Origin: Effusibacillus pohliae DSM 22757
GTDB taxonomy: Bacteria > Bacillota > Bacilli > Tumebacillales > Effusibacillaceae
Length of the DNA: 64,000 nucleotides
Direction: 5' to 3'
Assembly: GCF_000376225.1 (NCBI RefSeq)
Contig: NZ_AQXL01000121.1
Span: 1-64,000 of the forward strand
Shown here piece after piece: positions 42,948 to 51,559 of the stretch. The notes below the pieces were generated by a model. It made no database searches and was not told where the DNA came from. It worked only from the letters and a program-made list of their open reading frames with translations. Positions within the stretch are counted from its first letter, which is position 1. Each line of letters starts with the position of its first letter. The position numbers and the translations under genes are program-made.

Positions 42948-43388
42948 ATGGCGCGCAACCATATGAAACTGGAGTTCGCCAGCCTGTCGCAGAACGAATC
43001 GTTTGCCCGCGTCGCGGTGGCTGCGTTCGTGTCGCAGCTGAATCCGGATATGGAGGAGCTAACCGAGATCAAAACGGTCGTTTCGGAAGCGGTGACGAAC
43101 GCGATCATTCACGGGTATGAAGGGACAGAAGGAATCGTCACGGTAACCTGTTCGCTGGATGGGAAGACAATCGAACTGGTGATCGAAGATCAGGGGCGGG
43201 GAATTCCCGACATCGAACAGGCCCGCCAGCCGCTTTACACATCAAAACCGGAACTGGAACGATCGGGCATGGGGTTCACGATTATGGAAAATTTTGTGGA
43301 TGAAATCGAGATTACGTCTGAGGTCGGCAAGGGCACTCGCGTCCGTTTGGTGAAAAGCATGAAGAGCGCTCAAGTATTGGGACACTGA
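42948..43388 (+). CDS. spoIIAB: anti-sigma F factor / serine kinase
   Basis: The 146-residue GHKL-type kinase binds sigma-F and phosphorylates SpoIIAA. The N box [17 protein letters not shown] (near 44-60), G1 box [14 protein letters not shown] (near 80), and [13 protein letters not shown] (near 107) are intact. ATG 42948 lies 2 bases after the spoIIAA stop, after GGGGGAGG. The product is the key switch of forespore-specific transcription. Confidence 0.95.
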   Translation: MARNHMKLEFASLSQNESFARVAVAAFVSQLNPDMEELTEIKTVVSEAVTNAIIHGYEGTEGIVTVTCSLDGKTIELVIEDQGRGIPDIEQARQPLYTSKPELERSGMGFTIMENFVDEIEITSEVGKGTRVRLVKSMKSAQVLGH

Positions 43389-43399
43389 GGGGTTTGCTT

Positions 43400-44149
43400 A
43401 TGGAACGCAACCGGACTCCTTCCCACAGCAAGCTATCGGACGAACAGGTAAAGGAATTGATCGCGAAAAGCCAAACGGGCGACCAGGAAGCTCGGGAACG
43501 GCTGGTGATGGCCAATCAGCGGCTGGTTTGGTCGGTCGTGCAGCGGTTTTTGAACCGCGGCTACGAACCGGACGATCTGTTCCAAATCGGCTGCATCGGT
43601 CTGATGAAAGCGATCGACAAATTCGATCTGAGCTACGACGTGCGCTTTTCCACCTATGCCGTGCCGATGATCATCGGCGAAATCCAAAGATTTTTGCGGG
43701 ACGATTCGACCGTCAAGATCTCGCGTTCGCTGAAGGAAACGGCCCGCCAGATCCGCAAGGTGCGGGACGAACTGGCAAAAAAATTGGGCCGTCAGCCGCA
43801 CATCAACGAGGTGGCGGAAGCGATGGGCATGGATCCGGCGGAAGTGGTGTTTGCGCAGGAAGCAGTGCGGCAGCCAGCGTCCATTCATGAGACGGTGTTC
43901 GAAAATGACGGCGACCCGATTTATCTGATGGACCAGATTGCGGATGATGCGCAGGAGCGGTGGTTTGACAAGCTTTCTCTGCACGATGCGCTCTCGAAAT
44001 TGCCGGAGCGGGAGCGGCTGATCGTGTTTCTCCGCTTTTTCCGCGACAAGACGCAGGCAGAAGTGGCCGATGTGCTGGGCATCTCGCAGGTGCAGGTGTC
44101 CCGCCTGGAAAAGCGAATTTTGCAGACGATCAAGGATCATTTGGGATAA
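43400..44149 (+). CDS. sigF: RNA polymerase sigma factor F
   Basis: The 249-residue sigma-70 family protein directs early forespore genes. Region 2 shows RLVWSVVQRFLNRGYEPDDLF and IGLMKAIDKFDLSYDVRFSTY; region 3 has LAKKLGRQPHINEVAEAMG; region 4 has LPERERLIVFLRFFRDKTQA then VADVLGISQVQVSRLEKRIL. ATG 43400 follows GAGGGG by 7 bases; a TTG two codons earlier is possible. It completes the spoIIAA-AB-AC operon. Confidence 0.95.
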   Translation: MERNRTPSHSKLSDEQVKELIAKSQTGDQEARERLVMANQRLVWSVVQRFLNRGYEPDDLFQIGCIGLMKAIDKFDLSYDVRFSTYAVPMIIGEIQRFLRDDSTVKISRSLKETARQIRKVRDELAKKLGRQPHINEVAEAMGMDPAEVVFAQEAVRQPASIHETVFENDGDPIYLMDQIADDAQERWFDKLSLHDALSKLPERERLIVFLRFFRDKTQAEVADVLGISQVQVSRLEKRILQTIKDHLG

Positions 44150-44191
44150 ATTCGCTCCTCCTGTACATACTGGAAGATGAGGTGGAGCGGA

Positions 44192-44332
44192 ATGCGCAAA
44201 AAGTCGGCAAAGCGTCTCGTATTGTGGTTGTTTGTATTGGGCACTGTGCTTGGCGGCGGCATCGGCTGGGGTTACTATCATTTCGTGGTGGTCCCCAAAC
44301 ACCATTCGGTTACGAACGCCACCGAATTGTAA
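44192..44332 (+). CDS. small single-span membrane protein, 46 aa
   Basis: Not recognised. ATG 44192 follows GAGGTGGAG. The product is a basic N-terminus (MRKKSAKR), one hydrophobic segment rich in Gly (LVLWLFVLGTVLGGGIGWGY) and a short tail. It lies 42 bases after sigF and ends at the start of a terminator, so it probably closes the spoIIA transcript. Confidence 0.6.
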   Translation: MRKKSAKRLVLWLFVLGTVLGGGIGWGYYHFVVVPKHHSVTNATEL

Positions 44333-44376
44333 CAGCCTTTGGCAGTTTGCATCTGCCGAAGGCTGTTTGTTTGGCC
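44331..44376 (+). terminator. spoIIA operon terminator
   Basis: AACAGCCTT (44331-44339) pairs with AAGGCTGTT (44359-44367) around an inner GGCAG/CTGCC stem, followed by TGTTTG. It overlaps the stop of the small gene. Confidence 0.75.
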
Positions 44377-44467
44377 GCAGTTTCCAGCTTACCCGAGGGA
44401 TAGGAGGCAGCCGTTGGAGATACGCTAAAAACATCAAACAGGTCAGGGGGCAAGGAGGTTTCTACGG

Positions 44468-44926
44468 ATGCTCGCAAGCGGTCCGAAGACGCAACAGGCT
44501 TACAAGAAATTTGCGAAACAGCGGACTCCGCAGCGCCCCGTTTTGAAAAATACGGTACGGGCGTTCCTGGCGGGAGGTGCGATCTGTTTGCTGGGACAAA
44601 TCATCCAGACGTTTTACATGACCTACTTCGATTTTACGGAACGCACCGCCAGCAACCCGACCGTCGCCACGCTGATTTTTCTGTCCGTGCTGCTGACGGG
44701 GCTTGGCGTGTACGACCGGTTTGGCCAGTGGGCGGGGGCCGGTTCGGCCGTGCCGGTTACCGGTTTTGCCAACGCGATGGCGGCTTCCGCCCTGGAACAT
44801 AAAAGCGAGGGGTACGTGCTTGGAGTCGGGGGGAACATGTTTAAACTGGCCGGACCGGTGATCGTGTTTGGTACGGTGGCCGCTTTCTTCGTCGCGCTCG
44901 TCCGTTTCGTTTTCGAGAAGCTGTAA
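44468..44926 (+). CDS. spoVAC: stage V sporulation protein AC
   Basis: The 152-residue integral membrane protein forms the mechanosensitive channel part of the SpoVA complex that moves dipicolinic acid into the forespore and out at germination. Four hydrophobic segments (30-52, 66-80, 92-110, 125-148) and AGAGSAVPVTGFANAM are family-typical. ATG 44468 follows CAAGGAGG. A weak GGATA/TACGCTA pair (44398, 44421) is the only hint of a sigma-G promoter. spoVAA and spoVAB are not present upstream. Confidence 0.93.
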   Translation: MLASGPKTQQAYKKFAKQRTPQRPVLKNTVRAFLAGGAICLLGQIIQTFYMTYFDFTERTASNPTVATLIFLSVLLTGLGVYDRFGQWAGAGSAVPVTGFANAMAASALEHKSEGYVLGVGGNMFKLAGPVIVFGTVAAFFVALVRFVFEKL

Positions 44927-44936
44927 GGAGGACGCT

Positions 44937-45956
44937 ATGGGGAAATTGGGCAAGCAGACGTGGCAGTTTCGCAATCAGCCGCGGATCTTGGCATGTTCGG
45001 CAGTCGTCGGTCCGAAGGAAGGGGAAGGCCCGCTGAAAAATGATTTTGACGTGATTCACGACGAACCGTATGTCGGCGAAAACAGTTGGGAAAAAGCGGA
45101 ACAAAAACTGTTGCAGGAATCGATTCAATTGGCGGTGAAAAAAGGGGGCGTTCCGCTCAGCCAGGTGGATGTGATCCTGGCTGGCGACCTGATCAATCAG
45201 ATCACCGTCTCGAGCTTTTCGGCCAGAAGCATCGGGGCGCCTTATCTGGGGATTTTCGGCGCCTGTTCGACAGCGATGGAAGGTTTGGCCTTCGCCGCCC
45301 AGCTGGTCGATGCCGGTTTTGCCGATTATGCGGTGGCCGCCACGTCCAGTCACAATTCGACGGCGGAGCGGCAGTTTCGCTATCCCACCGAATACGGCGG
45401 GCAAAAACCGCCGAGCGCGCAGTGCACGGTGACGGGAGCCGGAGCCGCGTTGGTCGGCAAAGGATTGCAAGGTCCCTTGATCACCTATGCGACGATCGGG
45501 AAGGTGATCGATATGGGGATCAAAAGCCCGTGGGAAATGGGACCAGCCATGGCGCCGGCGGCGGTCGACACGATTACCGCCCATTTCCGCGATACCGGCA
45601 GAACGCCGGACGATTACGATTTGATCGTGACGGGCGATCTGGCCCGCGTCGGCCATCCGATTGCCGCCGAATTGCTGGAGGCGGAAGGGTATCGGATGCA
45701 GGACAAATTCACCGATTGCGGGATGCTGATTTTTCATCCCGATCAGCCGGAAGTGTTCTCCGGCGGAAGCGGTTGCGCCTGTTGCGCGACAGTTACCTAC
45801 GGCTATTTGATGCGGCGGATGGCAGAAGGGAAATTGAACCGGATGTTGGTGGTCGCCACCGGTGCACTGCTGTCGCCGTTGACGGTGCAGCAAGGTGAGA
45901 CGATTCCGTGCATCGCCTATGCGGTTGCAATCGAAAGGGAAGGTGAAACGAAGTGA
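44937..45956 (+). CDS. spoVAD: stage V sporulation protein AD
   Basis: The 339-residue protein has a thiolase-like fold and binds dipicolinic acid. [18 protein letters not shown] near residue 105, [20 protein letters not shown] near 135, and [17 protein letters not shown] near 280 match the family. ATG 44937 follows TAAGGAGG. It overlaps spoVAE by 4 bases. The protein sits at the forespore inner membrane with SpoVAC. Confidence 0.95.
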   Translation: MGKLGKQTWQFRNQPRILACSAVVGPKEGEGPLKNDFDVIHDEPYVGENSWEKAEQKLLQESIQLAVKKGGVPLSQVDVILAGDLINQITVSSFSARSIGAPYLGIFGACSTAMEGLAFAAQLVDAGFADYAVAATSSHNSTAERQFRYPTEYGGQKPPSAQCTVTGAGAALVGKGLQGPLITYATIGKVIDMGIKSPWEMGPAMAPAAVDTITAHFRDTGRTPDDYDLIVTGDLARVGHPIAAELLEAEGYRMQDKFTDCGMLIFHPDQPEVFSGGSGCACCATVTYGYLMRRMAEGKLNRMLVVATGALLSPLTVQQGETIPCIAYAVAIEREGETK

Positions 45957-46303
45957 CGTTTTTTTGGGCTTTTGTGATCGGCGGCCTGATCTGTGTCATC
46001 GGTCAGTTGCTGATGGACCTGACGAATCAGACACCCGCTCACGTAATGGTGATCCTGGTCGTGGCCGGGGCGGTGCTGGACGGGTTGGGACTGTATGAAC
46101 CGTTGATCAAATTTGCCGGCGCCGGGGCATCGGTTCCGATCACAAGCTTCGGCAACGCGTTGGTGCACGGGGCGATGGCGGAGGCAAAGACGCACGGACT
46201 GATCGGGATTATCACCGGTATCTTTGAAGTCACAAGCGCGGGGATTTCCGCCGCGATCATCTTCAGTTTCCTTGCCTCACTGGTATTCCGGGCGAGGGGT
46301 TAA
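45953..46303 (+). CDS. spoVAE: stage V sporulation protein AEb
   Basis: The 116-residue membrane protein resembles SpoVAC in sequence ([20 protein letters not shown]) and has three to four hydrophobic segments. GTG 45953 overlaps the spoVAD stop as GTGA, showing coupling. It is part of the SpoVA channel complex; its exact role is not known. Confidence 0.92.
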   Translation: MTFFWAFVIGGLICVIGQLLMDLTNQTPAHVMVILVVAGAVLDGLGLYEPLIKFAGAGASVPITSFGNALVHGAMAEAKTHGLIGIITGIFEVTSAGISAAIIFSFLASLVFRARG

Positions 46304-46320
46304 GCAGCGGGAGTGATCAT

Positions 46321-46911
46321 ATGGCTGCAGGTCGGACGACGGCGAAACGGAAAGTGATTCTGATTACGGATGGCGATCAGGTTGCCCGCAAAGCGGTGGA
46401 GGAGGCAGCCCGCAAAGTGGGGGCTCGCGTCATTTCGCGATCGGCGGGCAACCCTACACCCTTACAGGGGCATGAAATCGTCCGCCTGGTACAGCAGGCG
46501 AAAAACGATCCGGTGCTGGTGATGTTCGACGACAACGGCCACGGGGAAGAAGGGTACGGCGAAAAAGCGCTGCGCGAACTTGTCAATGATCCGTCGATCG
46601 AAGTGATCGGGGCGATCGCAGTCGCCTCGAACACCGCGTATGTGGAAGGGACGCGGGTCGATTTTTCGCTCGACCAGCAAGGCCACATCGTACGCGACGG
46701 AGTCGACAAGGACGGGGTGCCGCTGGGATTGCGCCAACCGGTCATCATGGGCGATACGGTCGATGTGCTGAACGAATGCAACGTGCCGATCGTGATCGGC
46801 ATCGGGGATATTGGAAAAATGGGCGGCAAAGACGCGTTCTGCAAAGGGGCGCCGATCACCACCAGCGCCATTTTGGAGATTTTGAAACGAAGCGGCTGTG
46901 ATGTTCCCTGA
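46321..46911 (+). CDS. stage V sporulation protein AEa
   Basis: The 196-residue soluble protein matches SpoVAEa: KVILITDGDQVARKAVEEAA at 11-30, VMFDDNGHGEEGYGEKALRE near 75, and IVIGIGDIGKMGGKDAFCKG near the end. In B. subtilis spoVAEa follows spoVAEb and then spoVAF; spoVAF is missing here and lysA follows instead. ATG 46321 follows GGGAGTGATCAT. Confidence 0.85.
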   Translation: MAAGRTTAKRKVILITDGDQVARKAVEEAARKVGARVISRSAGNPTPLQGHEIVRLVQQAKNDPVLVMFDDNGHGEEGYGEKALRELVNDPSIEVIGAIAVASNTAYVEGTRVDFSLDQQGHIVRDGVDKDGVPLGLRQPVIMGDTVDVLNECNVPIVIGIGDIGKMGGKDAFCKGAPITTSAILEILKRSGCDVP

Positions 46912-46924
46912 TCCGCCAAAATCG

Positions 46925-46933
46925 TGGTATAAT
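46925..46933 (+). promoter_or_regulatory. extended -10 promoter of lysA
   Basis: TGG TATAAT (46925-46933) is an extended -10. No good -35 is seen at 16-18 bases, which is tolerable for this class. It separates lysA from the spoVA operon. Confidence 0.55.
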
Positions 46934-46983
46934 GTCAGTCATATATATCGACTGACTTTTTTCTGTGGAGAGGAGCTCAACTC

Positions 46984-48315
46984 ATGTACCTTCAGGGAAC
47001 GAGCCGAATCAATGAAAAAGGCCGCCTGGAGATTGGCGGTTGCGATACAGTGGAATTGGCGAAGCAATTCGGGACGCCTCTATACGTGTATGACGAAGCG
47101 CTGATCCGTGAGACTTGCCGGGCGTACAAGCGAGCGTTTGATGAAACCGGGCTGCGGTATCAGGTTGCGTATGCATCGAAAGCGTTTTGCACGATGGCGA
47201 TCTGCAAATTGATTGAAGAAGAAGGGCTGTCGCTCGATGTCGTGTCGGCCGGTGAACTGCATACGGCGATCAAGGCAGGGTTTCCAGCGGAACGGATTCA
47301 CTTCCACGGCAACAACAAGACGCCGGACGAGATTGAATACGCGCTGGAAGTCGGGATCGGCGAGTTTATTGTGGACAATTTTTACGAGTTGGAACTGTTG
47401 AGCGCCATGGCGGCGGCGAAAGGCAAGACCGCCAGCATTTTGTTGCGGGTGACGCCGGGTGTGGAAGCTCATACGCACGAATATATTTCCACCGGGCAAG
47501 AGGATTCCAAGTTCGGATTTGACATGGGCAGCGGCCAGGCGCAAACGGCGATCCGCAAAACGCTGAATTTGCCGGCGATCCGCCTGGCGGGGCTGCATTC
47601 GCATATCGGGTCGCAAATTTTTGAAACGGAAGGGTTTGCGGTCGCGATCGCCCGGCTTGCCGATTTGTATGAATGGGCGGCGAAGGAAGCGGGTGTGATG
47701 TTGACCAAACTGAATGTGGGCGGCGGTTTCGGCATCCGCTACACGGACAAGGACGCGCCGTTGTCGCCTGCCGACTATGTGCGGGCGATTGCCGATACGA
47801 TCCTGGCCGAATTTGCGATCCGTGGGCTGGAGGTGCCGGAAGTGATTATCGAGCCGGGCCGGTCGATCGTCGGTCCGGCCGGAACGACGCTGTACACGGT
47901 CGGATCGACCAAAACGATTCCCGGCATCCGCAAATATGTGGCCGTAAACGGCGGCATGACCGACAACCCGCGCCCCGCCTTGTATCAGGCGGAATATGAA
48001 GCGATGTTGGCCAACCGGGCGTGCGAGCCGGCGACCGAAACGGTTTCGGTGGCAGGCAAATGCTGCGAGAGCGGCGATATGCTCATCTGGGACGTCCGGC
48101 TGCCGCAAGTGGAACCGGGCGACATTTTGGCTGTTTCCTGCACGGGGGCCTACAACTATTCGATGGCGAGCAACTACAACCGGATCGCCCGGCCGGCCGT
48201 CGTGTTCGTCAAAGACGGCCAGGCGGATCTCGTCGTCAAACGGGAGACGCTGGACGATCTGATCCGGCATGACCGCATCCCGGAACGGATGCAGGCGGCG
48301 GCTCCGATCCGGTAA
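46984..48315 (+). CDS. lysA: diaminopimelate decarboxylase
   Basis: The 443-residue PLP enzyme makes L-lysine from meso-diaminopimelate. The PLP lysine is in YASKAFCTMAI near residue 62, HSHIGSQIFE near 205, EPGRSIVGPAGTTLY near 295, and the substrate Cys in GKCCESGDML near 360. ATG 46984 follows GAGAGGAG. It lies after spoVA, as in many Bacillota, and ends at its own terminator. No lysine riboswitch is seen. Confidence 0.95.
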   Translation: MYLQGTSRINEKGRLEIGGCDTVELAKQFGTPLYVYDEALIRETCRAYKRAFDETGLRYQVAYASKAFCTMAICKLIEEEGLSLDVVSAGELHTAIKAGFPAERIHFHGNNKTPDEIEYALEVGIGEFIVDNFYELELLSAMAAAKGKTASILLRVTPGVEAHTHEYISTGQEDSKFGFDMGSGQAQTAIRKTLNLPAIRLAGLHSHIGSQIFETEGFAVAIARLADLYEWAAKEAGVMLTKLNVGGGFGIRYTDKDAPLSPADYVRAIADTILAEFAIRGLEVPEVIIEPGRSIVGPAGTTLYTVGSTKTIPGIRKYVAVNGGMTDNPRPALYQAEYEAMLANRACEPATETVSVAGKCCESGDMLIWDVRLPQVEPGDILAVSCTGAYNYSMASNYNRIARPAVVFVKDGQADLVVKRETLDDLIRHDRIPERMQAAAPIR

Positions 48316-48337
48316 TCGGTTGTGTTGCCCATTTTTC

Positions 48338-48372
48338 GCCGGGGGCGGACATCTGCCCCTGGCTTTTGTTTT
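48338..48372 (+). terminator. lysA terminator
   Basis: GCCGGGGGC (48338-48346) pairs with GCCCCTGGC (48355-48363) with one G-U pair, followed by TTTTGTTTT. Confidence 0.8.
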
Positions 48373-48449
48373 GTCGGCTGCATAGTCTGCCAGTAGTTGA
48401 ATCGCAATCCGCGCGCGGAAATTTTCTAGACTGGAGACGGGGTGAAAAA

Positions 48450-48590
48450 ATGGGCGCTTTGTTCAGCATCCTCTCGACCTGTTTTCGGATCGCCGGGGCG
48501 GTTCGGGGATTTTGGGGGTTTCTTGTTCCGTTTTGGGATTTCATAAGGGGATGGATCGGCAGAAGGCCGGCCACCGCATCTGCCGCCTGA
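48450..48590 (+). CDS. small hydrophobic protein, 46 aa
   Basis: Not recognised. ATG 48450 follows GGAGACGGGGTG. The product is aromatic and hydrophobic (FRIAGAVRGFWGFLVPFWDF) with Gly and Arg in between and a short Ala tail, and could insert in a membrane interface. It stands between the lysA terminator and the convergent dac gene. Its small size and lack of motif keep confidence modest. Confidence 0.5.
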   Translation: MGALFSILSTCFRIAGAVRGFWGFLVPFWDFIRGWIGRRPATASAA

Positions 48591-48605
48591 GCGGCGGAAT
48601 TTGTG

Positions 48606-48640
48606 AAAACGGGCATGCCAGCGAAGGCATGCCCGTTTTC
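48606..48640. terminator. bidirectional terminator
   Basis: AAAACGGGCATGCC (48606-48619) pairs perfectly with GGCATGCCCGTTTT (48626-48639) around AGCGAA. It serves the small gene on plus and the D-Ala-D-Ala carboxypeptidase on minus. Confidence 0.85.
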
Positions 48641-48676
48641 CGGAACCGGGGAGAGTCATCCCCGGTTCACTCTGAA

Positions 48677-49921
48677 CTAATAGTTTTGATTCCGGTAGTC
48701 GCGGAAATTTTGAATGTGCATGTGGGCTGCCTCGCGGAGGCGGATTCTGCGGTAGATCAACCCGGCCAGCAAAATCGGAAACGGCAGCAGCGCATGCCAC
48801 CATTTGAACGAGTAGTTAAACCGTACATATTCGATGACCGAGCGCGGCGCAGGAATCTCCCCTGCCGTAACAAGCGGCACCGAACCGATCGTTTGTCCGT
48901 CGGCGGTAAACTCGAGCTCGCCGACCGTCGTTCCGGCCGCCACCGGCGGTTTGGCAGGCGGATGTAAGCGGATGCGTGACTGGATGTCCGGATGTCTTTT
49001 CGCCGGAAACGTGTAGTAATAATCGGATGCCACTTTCACGTCCGTTTTCAGATCGTCGCTGATCGTGAGGGACGTGACGACTTTGTCTTTTTCGGCGATT
49101 TTTTGCGTGTCATAATGGGAAAATCCGTAATCGAGCAAGGCGGTTGCGTCAAGCCGGATCGTCTGCTTCAGATCGGCCCGCATCAGCGTGCCGATGATTT
49201 CGCGGTCGCCGCGGGCGGCCGACACCACCATCGTCTGTCTCGCCTGATCGGTGTACCCTGTTTTCACTCCGTTTGCCCCGTCATAGTTGTACAGCATCGG
49301 ATTGATATTATAGAGCACCGAGTTCCATTCCTTGCCGTGCCAAGGGCGCGTTTCCGTTTTGACGATCTCCCGGAATTTCGGGTTTTGCATCGCATACCGG
49401 GCGATCAGGGTCATGTCATAGGGGGTCGTGTAATGTTCCGGATCGTGCAATCCGTTCGGATTCACAAAATGCGACTCCTTCGCCCCGATTTGCTTCGCTT
49501 TTTGGTTCATCAGATCGGCGAACGCTTCCACCGACCCGGAGATGTGCTCGGCGATCGCGACCGCCGCATCGTTGCCGGAGTTGAGCATCAAGCCGTACAA
49601 GAGATTTTCCATCGACTGGTACTCGCCTTCCGCCAGGTAGACCCGGTTCCCTTCCTGTTCCGTCGCCCGTTTGGAGACGCGCACTTGTTCATCCAGTCTG
49701 GAATTTTCAAGCGCGATGATACAGGTCAGGATTTTCGTGATGGAGGCGGGATAGAACCGTTGATGGGCGTTTTTTTGATAGAGGACTTGACCGGACTTCA
49801 TATCCATCAGAAAGGCGCCTTCCGATTGGATCTGCGGTTCCCCTTCCGCGAACGCGAACAGGGGCAACGCCGAAATCACCAGTAAAATCGCAAGCAACCA
49901 GATGATCAATTTTCGAAGCAT
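48677..49921 (-). CDS. D-alanyl-D-alanine carboxypeptidase (S11), DacF/DacB-like
   Basis: The 414-residue product has a signal peptide (1-26), catalytic SITK at 60-63, SGN near 120, and KTG in GVKTGYTDQA near 216. A true C-terminal membrane helix (WHALLPFPILLAGLIYRR) anchors it, unlike DacF and the DacB here. It trims the terminal D-alanine of peptidoglycan stems. ATG 49921 on minus follows GGAGTG by 8 bases. It is divergent from the riboflavin operon. Confidence 0.9.
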   Translation of the reverse strand: MLRKLIIWLLAILLVISALPLFAFAEGEPQIQSEGAFLMDMKSGQVLYQKNAHQRFYPASITKILTCIIALENSRLDEQVRVSKRATEQEGNRVYLAEGEYQSMENLLYGLMLNSGNDAAVAIAEHISGSVEAFADLMNQKAKQIGAKESHFVNPNGLHDPEHYTTPYDMTLIARYAMQNPKFREIVKTETRPWHGKEWNSVLYNINPMLYNYDGANGVKTGYTDQARQTMVVSAARGDREIIGTLMRADLKQTIRLDATALLDYGFSHYDTQKIAEKDKVVTSLTISDDLKTDVKVASDYYYTFPAKRHPDIQSRIRLHPPAKPPVAAGTTVGELEFTADGQTIGSVPLVTAGEIPAPRSVIEYVRFNYSFKWWHALLPFPILLAGLIYRRIRLREAAHMHIQNFRDYRNQNY

Positions 49922-49995
49922 GATGCATACACTCCAAAAAACGGATTTGCCGAAATCGCAACAGGACATGCTTATTTTATTACGGTTTCACAGAT

Positions 49996-50025
49996 ATTGC
50001 AATTCTACCTATTGCAAGTCTACCT
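49996..50025 (+). repeat. tandem 15-bp direct repeat at the rib promoter
   Basis: ATTGCAATTCTACCT (49996-50010) is followed directly by ATTGCAAGTCTACCT (50011-50025), differing at one base. The second copy touches the -35 box of the riboflavin promoter, a position suited to an activator or repressor. Confidence 0.7.
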
Positions 50026-50053
50026 TTACAGAACTGCTACACACCGTTATACT
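50025..50053 (+). promoter_or_regulatory. sigma-A promoter of the riboflavin operon
   Basis: TTTACA (50025-50030), a 17-base spacer and TATACT (50048-50053) lie 25 bases before the FMN riboswitch. Confidence 0.75.
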
Positions 50054-50077
50054 GAATACACATTCAACTGCAGAGTT

Positions 50078-50234
50078 TCCTTCAGGGCAGGGTGAGGCTT
50101 GACGGCCAATTCCCGACCGGTGGTGATGCGGGGAGCCCCGCTAAGTCCACGAGCCGACCTGGTGCACTCCACCAGGAAAGCAGGAGTTTGGTGAGAATCC
50201 AACACCGACGGTACAGTCCGGATGGGAGAAGGAA
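50078..50234 (+). promoter_or_regulatory. FMN riboswitch (RFN element)
   Basis: The conserved blocks are present in order: TTCAGGGCAGGGTG, AATTCCCGACCGGTGGT, a variable arm, AGTCCACGAGCCGACCTGGTG, TTGGTGAGAATCCAACACC, GACGGTACAGTCCGGATG and GGGAGAAGG. This is the aptamer that senses flavin mononucleotide. Terminator 50343-50373 follows. The 5-prime strand CTTCAGGGC (50080-50088) has the same sequence as the right arm of that terminator. Confidence 0.97.
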
Positions 50235-50342
50235 CCAGGCGAGGCATGGAGCGATCTGATCTGTGTCTTATGGAAAACTATGCCAAAAAACAGGCGAGTT
50301 ATGCCTGTTTGCTTGGTCTTGCCTGATTTCTGCTGCCCGTAT

Positions 50343-50373
50343 GCCCTGAAGAATTCTGCTTCAGGGTTTTTTT
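50343..50373 (+). terminator. FMN-controlled terminator
   Basis: GCCCTGAAG (50343-50351) pairs with CTTCAGGG (50359-50366) across AATTCTG, followed by seven T. The left arm can instead pair with CTTCAGGGC at the 5-prime end of the aptamer, giving an antiterminator. Confidence 0.9.
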
Positions 50374-50462
50374 GTTGGGTTCGGACGTGCGGGCTCCCAG
50401 GCGTTCAGGAAGGCAGCGGCGTCCGATCCGACTTGCGGCGATACCGGCAGGTGGTGAGAAGA

Positions 50463-51551
50463 TTGACGGATGCAGAATATATGAAGCTGGCGCTCGAGTT
50501 GGCGTCCGCAACCAACGGGCGGACATGGCCGAACCCGATGGTCGGAGCCGTGGTGGTGAATCACGGACGGATCGTCGGCATCGGGGCGCACTTAAAAGCG
50601 GGCGAGCCGCACGCGGAAGTGTATGCGCTGCGGATGGCGGGCGACGCCGCGCGAGGCGGCACGATCTATGTGACGCTGGAACCCTGCAGCCACTATGGAC
50701 GAACGCCGCCATGCGCGGAACGAGTGATTGAATCCGGCGTGGCGCGCGTGGTCGTGGCGATGCTTGACCCGAATCCGTTGGTGGCCGGACGCGGCGTGGA
50801 GCGGATCCGGCAGGCGGGGATCGAAGTCGAGGTCGGGGTCCTGGAAGCGGAAGCCCGGCGGTTGAATGAAGTGTGGATCACCGCAATCCACGAGCGTCGG
50901 CCGTTCGTCTGGATGAAAGCGGCGATGACGTTGGACGGCAAAATCGCAACCGGCACGGGTGACAGCAAGTGGATCACAGGCGAGCAGGCGAGGCGCGAGG
51001 TGCACCGGATGCGCGACCGGGCAGACGCGATTTTGGTCGGGATCGGCACGGTGCTGGCGGACGATCCGCAGTTGACGACCCGGTTGCCGGAGGGGGGACG
51101 CAACCCGCTGCGAGTGGTGCTTGACACGCGTTTGCGCATGCCGGAAACGGCGCAGATATTGAAACCGGAAGCGCCGACGCTGGTCGCTTGCGGTCCAGCT
51201 GCCGATCCGGCAAAAATCGGCCGGCTGCAGGCACGCGGAATTGAAGTCCTCCAGCTCGCTCTGGCGGACGGCAGGATCGATCTGAACGAACTGCTGGCCG
51301 AACTGTACAAGCGCGAAGTCACCTTGTTGCTGGTGGAAGGCGGCGGCGAAGTGCACGGATCGTTCCTGCAGGCGGGACTGATCGACAAGGTGACGATGTT
51401 CGTGGCGCCGAAACTGATCGGCGGCAATGGGCAGTCGCCGGTCGGCGGAGCTGGATTTTCCCGTATGGGCGACGCGATCGCGCTGCAAAATACGACAGTG
51501 GAAATGTTCGGAAACGATCTGGCGATCACCGGATATCCGGTTTGGAGGTAG
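50463..51551 (+). CDS. ribD: bifunctional riboflavin deaminase/reductase
   Basis: The 362-residue enzyme deaminates and reduces the early pyrimidine of riboflavin synthesis. The deaminase half (1-145) has zinc motif HAEVYAL and PCSHYGRTPPC; the reductase half (146-362) has KAAMTLDGKIATGTGDSKWI and LLVEGGGEVHGSFL. TTG 50463 gives the normal family start TDAEYMKLALELA and follows AGGTGGTGAGAAG; the open frame further upstream crosses the riboswitch terminator. It is the first gene of the rib operon. Confidence 0.94.
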   Translation: MTDAEYMKLALELASATNGRTWPNPMVGAVVVNHGRIVGIGAHLKAGEPHAEVYALRMAGDAARGGTIYVTLEPCSHYGRTPPCAERVIESGVARVVVAMLDPNPLVAGRGVERIRQAGIEVEVGVLEAEARRLNEVWITAIHERRPFVWMKAAMTLDGKIATGTGDSKWITGEQARREVHRMRDRADAILVGIGTVLADDPQLTTRLPEGGRNPLRVVLDTRLRMPETAQILKPEAPTLVACGPAADPAKIGRLQARGIEVLQLALADGRIDLNELLAELYKREVTLLLVEGGGEVHGSFLQAGLIDKVTMFVAPKLIGGNGQSPVGGAGFSRMGDAIALQNTTVEMFGNDLAITGYPVWR

Positions 51552-51559
51552 GTGACACG

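Noticed and set aside
46321-48315. Lysine riboswitch or T-box before lysA
   Set aside because: The 70-base gap before lysA is too short and has neither an aptamer core nor a terminator.
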